Positions 15,838 to 24,284 of a stretch of DNA of 64,000 nt are shown here, piece after piece. The notes under the pieces are model-generated. The model was not told where the DNA came from, made no database searches, and worked only from the letters and a program-made list of their open reading frames with translations. Numbering within the stretch: the first letter of the stretch is position 1; every line of letters begins with the position of its first letter. This DNA is from CBDIHP01 sp965279195 (GTDB lineage Bacteria > Planctomycetota > Planctomycetia > Isosphaerales > Isosphaeraceae), in NCBI GenBank assembly GCA_965279195.1, contig CBDIHP010000046.1:186001-250000 (forward strand). The letters are read 5' to 3'. The translations under genes were made by a program, and so were the position numbers.

Positions 15838-18333
15838 TTACCTCTGGTGATCGCGGATCAGGGCCGCATCGCGGTAGGGCGGGCCGAATTCGCCGGCCTG
15901 CTCGCGGTCGTCGAGGGATTGTTGCCAGTGGCCCAGCAAGAGATGCACGCGTGAGCGATCGAGCCGGAGGCGCGGGTCGTTCGAGCGGAGCATGACGGCG
16001 GCGTCGTAGTGGTGCAGGGCCCGGTCGTTCTCGCCGGTGCGGGCGAACAGGGACGCGGCGTATTCGTGGTACCACTCGTCGGCCGGGGCGAGTTCGGTGG
16101 CGCGGGCGAGCCAGGTCCGGGCCTCGACCGTCTGGCCTTCGCGGTCGAGAAGGATCCCCCAGGCCGCGCACGATCGGGCCGATCGATCGTCCCAGGCCGA
16201 ACCGGGGCGGCTCAGCTCGGCCCCCCCTTTGAGGAACCGCTTCCGCAACGCCTGCCACGCGGTCCGAGCCTTCGAGTCCGGCAGGGCCCGCTCGCAGAGG
16301 TCGAGCGCCCGCGACACGTGCCGGTCGGACTTGGGGTCGAGCATCGCCACGCGGAGGAACAGGAGTTCGTCGATCTCGGTCTCGAGCCTCTCGCGGCGGT
16401 TTCGGTCCAGCGTGTCGAGCACCGGCGACTCGCTCCAGGCCATCTCGCCAGCCAGCACGCCGAACCGCTTGAACGCCTTCTCCAGATCCTCGTCGAGATC
16501 CGAATCGCCGCCGATGGCCCCGATCAGCCGGAGCCGGAGGTCCCTTGCCTCGCGCGAGAACGCGTCGGCCTCGATGCGGATCCGCTCCTGCGACTCGGCC
16601 TCCCGGGTGCGGATCCGGGAGTCCCTCAGCCGGTCTTCGAACCCTCTCGTCCCGTTGAGCACGTGCGTGGCGGCACGGAACTGGTTCGCCGCGACCACGA
16701 AGTCGCCCCGCTCCATCGCCAGCCGTCCTTCGTCGATCAGCCTGGAGGACTGCTCGTCGATCCGCCTCAGCTCGTTGCGGTTCTGCGCATAGGCCACCCC
16801 GAACCCGAGGCAGGCCAGGGCGACCGGGACGAGCAGGGCGATGCGCTTACGGTTCCGGCGGCAGGCCCGGACGACCCGGCTGGGCAGGGGCTCGCGGGCG
16901 AACCGGAGCGCGGCGTCGTCGGCCACGGCTTGAAGGTCGGTCGCCAACTCGGCGGCCGACTGATATCGCCAGGCCGGGTCGGGATCGAGGCAGCGGCCCA
17001 CGACCACGTCGAGCGCGACCGGGATTTCCGGGTGCTCGTCCCGTAGCGGCGGCGCGCCCTTTCTCCTGGCGTCCGCCGCCCGGTTCAAGGCGTCGGCGAC
17101 CGAACTCGCCCCCACCGGCGCGGGGAAGGGCCGCCTGCCGGCGAGGGCTTCATGGAGGAGGATTCCGAGCGAGTACACATCCGAGCGGCGATCGACGGGC
17201 GCGGTGTCTCCCTGGCCCCGGATCATCGCGTCCAGGTGCTCGGGCGACATGTAGCCGAGCGTGCCGCCGTGACCCTCGTTGGACGGGGAGACGATCCCAT
17301 CCTCGGCCTCGGGGCGATCCTTGGCGAGGTTGAAGTCGAGGAGCATCGGCAGGCCGTCGGACGTCAGCAGGACGTTCGACGGCTTCACGTCCCGGTGCAA
17401 GACGCCCCGGTCGTGCGCGTAGGCCAGCGCCTCGGCCATCCTCGCCCCCCACCACGCCATCGCGCGGGAGAACGGCAAGGCCGCGAGCGTCGAGCGGGCC
17501 GACGAGGCCAGCGCCCCGGCCGACGGCGGGTCGAGCCGATCGAGCACGGCGAGCAGGTCGGCCCCGCTCCGCGCGACGCCGGCGCGGGCGTCTTCGAGCA
17601 AGCGGGCCAGCGTGACCCGGCCGAAATACGGCATGCACAGCAGGTGCAGGTCGGTCGCCGGGTCCGTCCGGTAGGAGTAGACGGGGACGATGTGGGTGTG
17701 CTGGAGCCGCGCGAGCGTCTCGGGCTCGCGCGAGCCGTGACGCGCAACCTTCAGGGCCACCGGTCGGTCGGCGAGCTGTCGCTCCTGGGCCAGGAAGACC
17801 CGGGCGAAGGCCCCGCGCCCGAGTTCCTCGACCAGCCGGAAGCCGGCGATCGTCTGGCCCGCCTCGGGGAAGGGCAGGGGGGCGGGCTCGTCGGGCTCCC
17901 AGTCGGCGGTGGAGCCGGAGCCGATCAGGTCATGGATGTCGAACACCCGGCGGAGGCGGTCGACCAGGTGGGGGAACCGCTCCTCGTACTCGATCGGCAC
18001 CGGGGCGTCGCCGAACTCCTCGCGGAGGCAGAATTCCTCATAGAGGAGGGCGACGATCGAGTCGGGGTCCAGGGTCGGGTCGCGCTCGATGTAGCACTCG
18101 ACCTGGATCGGTTCGGCCGCCTCGTACTTCAGGCCGATGTCGGACCGGAGCACGGCCAGCCGGACGGCGGCGAACTCGGGCGCGTCGGGTTCCGGGTAAT
18201 ACGAGGACGGATCGGGCCTTTGGGCCGGCGTCGCCGATCGCCAGGCGGTCTCATAGCGGCGGGCGATGCTGGTCGCGCCCGGGGAAGCGGCGACCTCCCA
18301 GGTCCGGGGCGACGACGACGCGGTGGGGCCCAT
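15838..18333 (-). CDS. Membrane Ser/Thr protein kinase with TPR-like C-terminus
   Basis: An 831-residue kinase. After an N-terminal region of about 160 residues comes a Hanks-type domain: Gly loop LGRGAFARVF (171-180), Lys195 in VALK, catalytic HRDVKPSN (313-320), metal site DFN (333-335, in place of DFG), and GYMSPEHL. One membrane helix lies at about 498-515 (IALLVPVALACLGFGVAY). The C-terminal part is helical, with TPR-like pairs near the end. It should phosphorylate Ser/Thr targets and signal across the membrane. It starts eight bases behind the stop of the sigma factor gene, so they form one operon and it may control that sigma factor. Confidence 0.9.
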   Translation of the reverse strand: MGPTASSSPRTWEVAASPGATSIARRYETAWRSATPAQRPDPSSYYPEPDAPEFAAVRLAVLRSDIGLKYEAAEPIQVECYIERDPTLDPDSIVALLYEEFCLREEFGDAPVPIEYEERFPHLVDRLRRVFDIHDLIGSGSTADWEPDEPAPLPFPEAGQTIAGFRLVEELGRGAFARVFLAQERQLADRPVALKVARHGSREPETLARLQHTHIVPVYSYRTDPATDLHLLCMPYFGRVTLARLLEDARAGVARSGADLLAVLDRLDPPSAGALASSARSTLAALPFSRAMAWWGARMAEALAYAHDRGVLHRDVKPSNVLLTSDGLPMLLDFNLAKDRPEAEDGIVSPSNEGHGGTLGYMSPEHLDAMIRGQGDTAPVDRRSDVYSLGILLHEALAGRRPFPAPVGASSVADALNRAADARRKGAPPLRDEHPEIPVALDVVVGRCLDPDPAWRYQSAAELATDLQAVADDAALRFAREPLPSRVVRACRRNRKRIALLVPVALACLGFGVAYAQNRNELRRIDEQSSRLIDEGRLAMERGDFVVAANQFRAATHVLNGTRGFEDRLRDSRIRTREAESQERIRIEADAFSREARDLRLRLIGAIGGDSDLDEDLEKAFKRFGVLAGEMAWSESPVLDTLDRNRRERLETEIDELLFLRVAMLDPKSDRHVSRALDLCERALPDSKARTAWQALRKRFLKGGAELSRPGSAWDDRSARSCAAWGILLDREGQTVEARTWLARATELAPADEWYHEYAASLFARTGENDRALHHYDAAVMLRSNDPRLRLDRSRVHLLLGHWQQSLDDREQAGEFGPPYRDAALIRDHQR

Positions 18334-18340
18334 GCTCCGG

Positions 18341-18994
18341 TCATTCCTCCGTGAACACCTTGCGCCTCAGGTCCTCGAGGACGCGCTGCACCGTCCGCTC
18401 GCTGATGCCGAGCTTCTGGCCGATCTCCTTGCTGGAGAGGCCCTCGGCCTTGAGCTCGATGACCGTCCGGCGCTCTTCCGGCACCAGCTCGCGGAGCTGA
18501 CCGAAGGCCTCGCGGGCCTCGGCGAGCTGGCTGGCCGTCTCGAGCTCGGCGGGCAGCTCGCGGGGGCGGTCGCCGTCGGCCCAGAGGGGCTCCTCGCGAC
18601 GCATGTCCTGCTTCTGGCTGCCGGCCTTGCGGTACTCGTCGATCACCTTGTTCTTCGCGGCCCGGGCCAGGAACGCGACAAGGTGCCGGCCGTCCTCGAA
18701 CTGGGTCGGCGAGGTCCGGATCCGGTGGAAGAAGCTCCCCCAGACGCTCTGGAGGAAATCGAGCGAGTCGAACCGCGATCGCAGGAGGCGCGGGAGTTGC
18801 CGTCGCACGACCAGACGGACCTCGCCCTCGTAGCGGGTGAGGAGTTCCCGGGCGGCCTGCTCGTCCCCCTCGTGGATCCGCCTGAGGTACGACTGGACCT
18901 CGTTGCCGTCCCCCCGGGGGTTCGGGTACGGGGCCGAGTCCTCTGACGGCTGGGCCTGCGGCGGGGTGCCCGGGATGGCGATCTCGGCGGACAT
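18341..18994 (-). CDS. ECF-type RNA polymerase sigma factor
   Basis: A 217-residue sigma factor with region 2 (about 75-135: FDSLDFLQSVWGSFF, FLARAAKNKVIDEYRK) and region 4 (about 165-212: LVPEERRTVIELKAEGLSSK, then ISERTVQRVLEDLRRK). It lacks regions 1 and 3, as ECF factors do. It directs RNA polymerase to a specific promoter set. AAAGGAGG stands about six bases before the ATG at 18994 and fixes the start; longer readings upstream are not protein-like. The kinase follows at eight bases, a pairing common in planctomycetes where a kinase stands in for an anti-sigma factor. Confidence 0.9.
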   Translation of the reverse strand: MSAEIAIPGTPPQAQPSEDSAPYPNPRGDGNEVQSYLRRIHEGDEQAARELLTRYEGEVRLVVRRQLPRLLRSRFDSLDFLQSVWGSFFHRIRTSPTQFEDGRHLVAFLARAAKNKVIDEYRKAGSQKQDMRREEPLWADGDRPRELPAELETASQLAEAREAFGQLRELVPEERRTVIELKAEGLSSKEIGQKLGISERTVQRVLEDLRRKVFTEE

Positions 18995-19310
18995 GCTGGC
19001 CTCCTTTCCCCGAGCGACGACCCGGATCCGGCGGGGAAACGGGCCCCGCCATCCTCCGCGCGAGGGTCGATCCACCCCCGCCTCGTCGCTCGATCTCAAG
19101 GCTAACCCGCCGGGCGAACCCTTGGCAAGTCGCTGGCGTAAGTTGATGTGGCCGCCCCGCGACAGATCGCCCCTTCTCCGACCCGAACGGTAGGCGAAAT
19201 CGACGCTTCGGTTGATTTCGACCCCCCCGGTCGCATACGCTAGTCGGGTCATTTTCCGCCGATCGGCGGCCTCATCCGCGCATCCGAATCGCCCCCGGAG
19301 TCCTGCCACG
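18995..19310. other. Divergent promoter region of the sigma factor and htrA
   Basis: No gene is supported in these 316 bases. A weak sigma-70-like pair for the htrA side is TTGATT at 19212-19217 and TACGCT at 19236-19241 with an 18-base spacer; the -10 is poor. No pair was seen for the sigma factor, which may use its own promoter type. Confidence 0.3.
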
Positions 19311-20760
19311 ATGGCCTCGTCCGACCTGCCGGAATTCCCGCTCGACGAACCCCCGCCCAGGCCGACGACCCCCCCCCATCCGGAGCGGATTCCTCTACGT
19401 CTTCGTCACCCTCGTCCTGATCACCGGCATCGTCTACGGCATCCCGTTCCTGCTCGAACGCCTCGGCTACGCCTACGAGTCCGGCCGAGCCCGGGCGTCG
19501 GTCGAGGCGCTGGAGAAGCTCGACAAGGAAGGGGTCCTGGCCCGCGCCAGCGAACTCTTCCGGCTCGCCACCAACGCCGTCGCGCCCGCCGTGGTCCACA
19601 TCCGGACCTCCGGCGGCGGCTACGGCGACCAGCCCCGCAGCGAGAACCTCGGCTCGGGCGTCGTCATCGACCGGGCCCGGGGCTACATCGTCACGAACAA
19701 TCACGTCGTCAAGGATGCCGACATCATCACCATCCGCGTCGGCCGGATCACCGACATGGCGGCCGAACTCGTCGGCGGCGACCCCAAGACCGACCTCGCC
19801 GTGCTCAAGGTCAAGGGCGTCCTCCCCTCCCAGGCCGACTGGGGCGACTCCGACAAGGTCGACATCGGCGACTGGGTCCTCGCCATCGGCAGCCCCTTCG
19901 GGCTCGACCGTTCGGTCACCGCCGGCATCGTCTCGGCCACGTCGCGAGGGAACTTGCCCCTGCCGATCATGGGCGACAACTACCAGGACTTCATCCAGAC
20001 CGACGCCGCGATCAATCCCGGCAACTCCGGCGGCCCGCTCATCAGCCTCCAGGGGAAGGTCATCGGCATCAACACCGCCATCTTCTCCGAGTCCGGCGGC
20101 TCCCAGGGCATCGGCCTGGCCATCTCCTCCCGGCTCGCCCGGAAGATCGTCGACCAGTTGATCCAGAACGGGAAGGTCACGCGCGGGTTCCTCGGGGTCA
20201 TGTCGCAGGAACTGAACTCCGCGCTCGCCAAGGAGTTCGGCGTCCAGAACGCCGAGGGGGCCATCGTCACGAATGTCCTGCCCGAGAGCCCCGCCGCCAA
20301 GGGAGGTCTCAAGGCCGGCGACGTCCTCGTCTCGATCGCCGGCAATCCCGTCAAGGACCCCTCGGCGTTGCGGAACCTCACCTCGACGCTGGAGGTCGGC
20401 TCGAAGGTCGAGATCGGCTACCTCCGCGACGGCAAGACGCAGGCCGTCGAGGTCACGATCGCCGAACTCCCCGAGACGCCCGTCGTGGCCTACCTCGGGT
20501 TCGAAGTGCAGGACGCCCCCGCCGATCGCGGCGGCGGCCTGTTCGTCTCACGCGTCGAGCCCGGCAGCCCCGCCGAGCGCAGCGGGCTCCGGGTCGGCTC
20601 TCGGATCGCCTCCGTCGGCCGCCGCCCTGTGAAGACCAAGGCGGAATATGATCAACTGATCCACCGCTACAACGCCGCCGACGGCGTCCCGCTCGGCATC
20701 CAGCTCCCCGGCGGGCGGATCATCTTCCTCAATGTGAGCACCATCGGCTCGCAGCGGTAA
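19311..20760 (+). CDS. HtrA/DegP-type serine protease, apparent +1 frameshift at a C9 run
   Basis: The protein needs two frames. An ATG at 19311 starts SSDLPEFPLDEPPPRPTTPP. At nine C (19369-19377) the reading must move one base forward to enter the frame that encodes a membrane helix (FLYVFVTLVLITGIVYG) and the whole protease. Corrected, it has about 482 residues: membrane anchor, trypsin-like domain with His in TNNHVV, Asp in KTDLAVL and Ser in NPGNSGGPL, then two PDZ domains (GFLGVMSQEL and YLGFEVQDAP onward). It degrades or refolds damaged envelope proteins. A GTG at 19591 would cut off the anchor and the first strand (APAVVHI), so it is unlikely to be the true start. Sequencing error or slippage are both possible. 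Confidence 0.85.
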
Positions 20761-20767
20761 CCCCTTC

Positions 20768-20898
20768 GGAGTGCGGCGGTCCGGCCGCCGCTTTCCTGAC
20801 GACGGCTCGCCGATGTCGAGGCACCTGAACCTTCACAGTGCCTCGCACACCGGCGATTTCCTCCGCATGGAAAGCGTCAGCTCCGCTCCCGCACTTCC
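20768..20898. repeat. Class A fold-back repeat, copy 2
   Basis: The left arm is GGAGTGCGGCGGTCCGGCCG at 20768 and the right arm at 20869-20898 ends GCTCCGCTCCCGCACTTCC. It fills the space between the convergent htrA and SRPBCC genes; the right arm ends four bases from the SRPBCC stop. Confidence 0.7.
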
Positions 20899-20901
20899 AA
20901 A

Positions 20902-21402
20902 TCAGGCCTCCGACAGGAACGCCTCCAGCTGCGCCAGCGTGCCGCCCCAGCCGGCGGTCATGCCTTCGAAGGCGTTTTCGAAGAGCGCCCGCTCCTCGGC
21001 GTTGGCGTTGATCGGGAGGGCCCGCATGGTCAGGGTCGTCCGGCCGGGGGACGGCTCGGAGAACTCGACCGTCGAGAGGACCTCGGCGGGCCAGGTCGGG
21101 GCCATCGGGTGCCGGACGATCCCGGCCAGCTCGTCGGAGAACGACGCGACGAACACGATCCGCTCCGGCGGCGTCACCTCGCGGAAGACCCACTTGCCCC
21201 ACATCACCTGGCCCTGGGGCGACGTCATCCCATAGTGGAAGACCCCGCCGGGCCGGAGGTCCATCTCGCAGCGCAGCATCGTGAACCCCTTCGGACCGAA
21301 CCACCGCGAGAGGTCCTCGGCCGACGTCCAGGCGCGGAAGACCCGGTCTCGGGGGGCGTCGAAGGTCCGTTCCAGGACGAATTCCGTTCCGATCTCGCTC
21401 AT
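20902..21402 (-). CDS. SRPBCC (AHSA1-type) domain protein
   Basis: A 166-residue protein of the START/AHSA1 fold: TFDAPRDRVFRAWTSAEDLS, then WFGPKGF, LRPGGVFHYGM, and a C-terminal helix with GMTAGWGGTLAQLEAFL. This fold has a deep hydrophobic pocket. Members paired with ArsR regulators are common but their ligands are mostly unknown. The ATG at 21402 overlaps the arsR-type stop by four bases (ATGA), so translation is coupled. Confidence 0.88.
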   Translation of the reverse strand: MSEIGTEFVLERTFDAPRDRVFRAWTSAEDLSRWFGPKGFTMLRCEMDLRPGGVFHYGMTSPQGQVMWGKWVFREVTPPERIVFVASFSDELAGIVRHPMAPTWPAEVLSTVEFSEPSPGRTTLTMRALPINANAEERALFENAFEGMTAGWGGTLAQLEAFLSEA

Positions 21403-21737
21403 GCGTCGGTCTCCTCGGGGGAGGGGGACTGGAGGAAGGCATCGAGCCGGTCGAGCCGTCGCTCCCAGAGCCGGCGGTAGGGGGCCATCCAGTCGGCGGC
21501 CTCCTTCAGCGGTGCGGGCTCGATCCGGCAGGGCCGCCACTGGGCGCGTCGCCCCTGGGTCACGAGCCCGGCCCTCTGCAACACCTTCAAATGCTTGGTG
21601 ATCGCCGGCGGGCTCATGTCGAAGGGCGCGCCCAGCTCCTTGACGGACGCCTCCCCCTCGGACAACCGGGCCAGGATCGCCCGGCGGGTCGGGTCCGCCA
21701 GGGCGGCGAAGGTCAGGCTCAGGGTGTCGGTCGCCAT
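21399..21737 (-). CDS. ArsR-family winged-helix repressor
   Basis: A 112-residue regulator with the usual start for this group (FAALADPTRRAILARLSEGE) and a helix-turn-helix at about 30-60 (ASVKELGAPFDMSPPAITKH). It has no metal-binding cysteines, so it belongs to the metal-free ArsR branch that travels with SRPBCC proteins. It probably represses its own operon through the dyad at 21738-21763. The downstream SRPBCC gene overlaps it by four bases. Confidence 0.9.
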   Translation of the reverse strand: MATDTLSLTFAALADPTRRAILARLSEGEASVKELGAPFDMSPPAITKHLKVLQRAGLVTQGRRAQWRPCRIEPAPLKEAADWMAPYRRLWERRLDRLDAFLQSPSPEETDA

Positions 21738-21763
21738 GTTGATTTACCGTTCGGTGAATTAAC
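21738..21763 (-). promoter_or_regulatory. Likely operator of the ArsR-SRPBCC operon
   Basis: GTTGATTTACC and GGTGAATTAAC form an imperfect dyad (9 of 11 pairs) around GTTC. It touches the start codon of the regulator and begins about where transcription should start, so a bound repressor would block both polymerase and ribosome access. Confidence 0.6.
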
Positions 21764-21771
21764 CTCGCGGG

Positions 21772-21800
21772 ATATTACGGGCCGATCCGTACCGGGTCAA
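21772..21800 (-). promoter_or_regulatory. Sigma-70 promoter of the ArsR-SRPBCC operon
   Basis: On the minus strand TTGACC (21795-21800) and TAATAT (21772-21777) are 17 bases apart. The start point would be near 21765, giving a short leader of about 28 bases that consists mainly of the dyad. Confidence 0.6.
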
Positions 21801-22112
21801 GGCGCGTCGCGCGAATCCGTCGGCGTGGACGCGGCGGAAGCCCATGGCGGGGGTGAATGGGAAATCCCGACCCCTTGACTTGGACACCTGGTTTGCGGGA
21901 CACTCCTTCTACGAAAATTCACAGTGTCTAAGTCGTGATAGGGCCGAAAGGTTCGGTTCCGTTCGCGGGAACGGTCGGAGGGGCGTTGTCAATGGGCTGG
22001 TGGCGGCCCAAAACCCTGGAGTCGGGGGATCGGCGGGGACGAATCTCTCTAAGTCGTCCCTCGATGGCAATTTAGAGGCCAGGCCCGGTCGTCGGCCGAC
22101 CCATCGAAAAAC
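21801..22112. other. Intergenic region upstream of dnaG
   Basis: No coding frame is supported. The stretch is less GC-rich than its neighbours. It contains nothing else recognised before the dnaG promoter. Confidence 0.4.
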
Positions 22113-22140
22113 TTGACCCCGATCCGGTGAGGGGTATACT
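22113..22140 (+). promoter_or_regulatory. Sigma-70 promoter of dnaG-rpoD
   Basis: TTGACC at 22113-22118 and TATACT at 22135-22140 are separated by 16 bases. Both boxes differ from consensus at one position. The start point would be near 22147, leaving a leader of about 120 bases before dnaG. Confidence 0.7.
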
Positions 22141-22269
22141 TCCCCTGACGCCGCCCCGCGGATGGAAATGGGCAGGGCACGCCGGATCTCGTGCGATCGA
22201 CCGAGGCGACCGCTCGCGGAACCTGCAGCCCGGTCCCGGGCCTGAGACCTCACCGTTCAGGAGCTCCCG

Positions 22270-24258
22270 GTGCCCCGCCACTCCGAAGCCACGCTCGCCG
22301 CGATCAAGCAAGCCATCCCGATTGTCACCCTGGTGAGTGAATATTTGCCGGTGCACCGCGCCGGCAACAAATTCAAGGCGCTCTGCCCGTTCCACGACGA
22401 CCACAACCCGTCGATGGAGCTGAACCCGGACCGCCAATCGTACAAGTGCTGGGTCTGCGAGGCGGGCGGCGACATCTTCGACTTCGTGAAGGCATACGAG
22501 CGCGTCGACTTCCCCGAGGCTCTCCGCATGTTGGCCGACCGCGCCGGTATCGTCCTTGAAAGGCCCACGGCCGACGCCCACGCGTCGCCCGCCGGGCCGT
22601 CGAAGGCCGACCTGATGGCGGTCAACGCCTGGGCGGAGTCGGCGTTCATCGAGGCCTACCACGCGTTCGACCAGCCCCGCGGCTATGTCTCCGATCGCGG
22701 CCTGAATGAGGAGAGCGTCGAGCGGTTCCGGATCGGCTACGCCCCCGAGGAGCGCGACTGGCTCACGACCCGGGCGCGGCGCAAGGGGTTCGGGATCGAC
22801 GTGCTCGAAAAAGCGGGCCTGGTGGTGCGGACCCCCGACCGCCCGGTCCCCCGCGAGCGGTTCCGCGGCCGCCTGATCTTCCCGATCCACGACGGCCGGG
22901 GCCGGACCCTGGGGTTCGGCGGCCGGATCCTGCCCGATTCGGAGAAAAAATTCGCCGACGCCGGCAAGGGTGTCGCTAAGTATCTGAACTCGTCCGAGAC
23001 GGTGATCTTCCAGAAGCGCAAGCTGCTCTACGGATCCGACCTGGCGCGGCCCGCCGCCCGCGACGCGGGGTGGGTCGCGGTGGTCGAGGGCTACACCGAC
23101 GTGATCGCGGCCCACCAGGTGGGGCTGCGGAACGTCGTCGGCACGCTCGGGACCGCGCTCGGGGATGATCACATCATCCAGCTCCGTCGGCTGACGGACC
23201 GGGTGATCCTGATCTTCGACGGCGACGAGGCGGGGCAGAAGGCGGCCGACCGTTCGCTCCAGATGTTCCTCAGCAATGAAGTCGATGTGCGCGTGCTGAC
23301 CCTGCCCGACGACCTGGACCCCTGCGACTTCCTCCTGCGGGAGGGGGCGGGGCCGTTCCGCGGGCTGCTGGAGGCGGCGGTGGACCCGCTGGCGTTCGCG
23401 ATCGAGCGGGCGTCGTCGCGTTTCGACCTCAACTCGATCGAGGGCTCGCGCCTGGCGTCGGAGGCGGTCCTGTCACTGCTCGGGCACATCCCGAGGCGTC
23501 CCGGCAGCACCATCGATTTGAAGGTCGCCAAGGCCCTCGACAGCTTGTCACGACGCCTGGCGATCCCCGTTTCCGACTTGAAGCGTAGGCTCGGCCAGAT
23601 CCAGCGCGAGCAGCAGTCCCGCCCCGTCATCGCCCCGATTTCTCTGAGCCCAGAGGTCGCGGCCCCGGCCCCCTCGGCCCCCTGGATGGGGGGCGACGGC
23701 GCGTCGGCGGCGGTGGTGCCGACCCCCGTCCGCTCGCCCGACGCGGCCGAGACCGCCCCGCTCCCGAACAACCGCCCCGCGATCCGGGTCTCCGAACTCG
23801 ATCCGATCGATCGCGAGCTGGTGCAGATTCTCCTGAACGAACCCGCCGTGGTGGGCCGGTTGATCACCCGGGTGACGGTCGCCAATTTGCGCGACGCCCC
23901 GCTGCGTGCGATCCTCCGCGCCTGCTACGACCTGTACGGCGAAGGCATCGAACCCACATCGGACCGGGTCTTCTACCGGCTCGATGACGGGGAACGATCG
24001 CTTGCGGCCGGATTGCTCCTGCCGATCGACAAGGCCAAGCTCACCGAAACGACCCGGCCGGCGACCCTCGAGGCGCGGCTGTCCGGAGTCCTCACCCGGT
24101 TGGCCGACCGCGAGCGACAGGAGCGCCTCAGGGACATCCGCTCCGCCCTGAGCGAGATCGATCGCAACGCCGAGCCTGATACCTATCGGGCCCTGCTCCT
24201 CGAAGAACACCGACTACTCCACCAGCGGCCGGACACGAAGAAAGCCAACGCGTCCTGA
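22270..24258 (+). CDS. dnaG: DNA primase
   Basis: A 662-residue primase that makes RNA primers for replication. The CHC2-type zinc finger is at 39-63 (Cys39, His42, Cys60, Cys63, in CPFHDD and YKCWVCEAGG). The primase core follows, and the TOPRIM domain at about 270-350 has VAVVEGYTDVIAAHQ and ILIFDGDEAGQKAA with its metal-binding acidic residues. The last 150 residues match the helicase-binding end. The start is GTG 22270 with AGGAG six bases upstream. rpoD follows after 26 bases, the dnaG-rpoD arrangement known from many bacteria and part of the macromolecular synthesis operon. Confidence 0.97.
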   Translation: MPRHSEATLAAIKQAIPIVTLVSEYLPVHRAGNKFKALCPFHDDHNPSMELNPDRQSYKCWVCEAGGDIFDFVKAYERVDFPEALRMLADRAGIVLERPTADAHASPAGPSKADLMAVNAWAESAFIEAYHAFDQPRGYVSDRGLNEESVERFRIGYAPEERDWLTTRARRKGFGIDVLEKAGLVVRTPDRPVPRERFRGRLIFPIHDGRGRTLGFGGRILPDSEKKFADAGKGVAKYLNSSETVIFQKRKLLYGSDLARPAARDAGWVAVVEGYTDVIAAHQVGLRNVVGTLGTALGDDHIIQLRRLTDRVILIFDGDEAGQKAADRSLQMFLSNEVDVRVLTLPDDLDPCDFLLREGAGPFRGLLEAAVDPLAFAIERASSRFDLNSIEGSRLASEAVLSLLGHIPRRPGSTIDLKVAKALDSLSRRLAIPVSDLKRRLGQIQREQQSRPVIAPISLSPEVAAPAPSAPWMGGDGASAAVVPTPVRSPDAAETAPLPNNRPAIRVSELDPIDRELVQILLNEPAVVGRLITRVTVANLRDAPLRAILRACYDLYGEGIEPTSDRVFYRLDDGERSLAAGLLLPIDKAKLTETTRPATLEARLSGVLTRLADRERQERLRDIRSALSEIDRNAEPDTYRALLLEEHRLLHQRPDTKKANAS

Positions 24259-24284
24259 CCCGTCGTGCCGAGGGAGGTTTGTGG

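Noticed and set aside
15838..18333. Kinase as a pseudokinase because of DFN
   Set aside because: The metal-binding Asp, catalytic HRD, VALK lysine and Gly loop are all present; only the Gly of DFG differs, which does not remove a catalytic residue.
19591..20760. GTG 19591 as the true start of the HtrA protein
   Set aside because: The frame before it encodes the conserved ATNAVAPAVVHI stretch, a linker and a membrane anchor, so coding clearly begins upstream.
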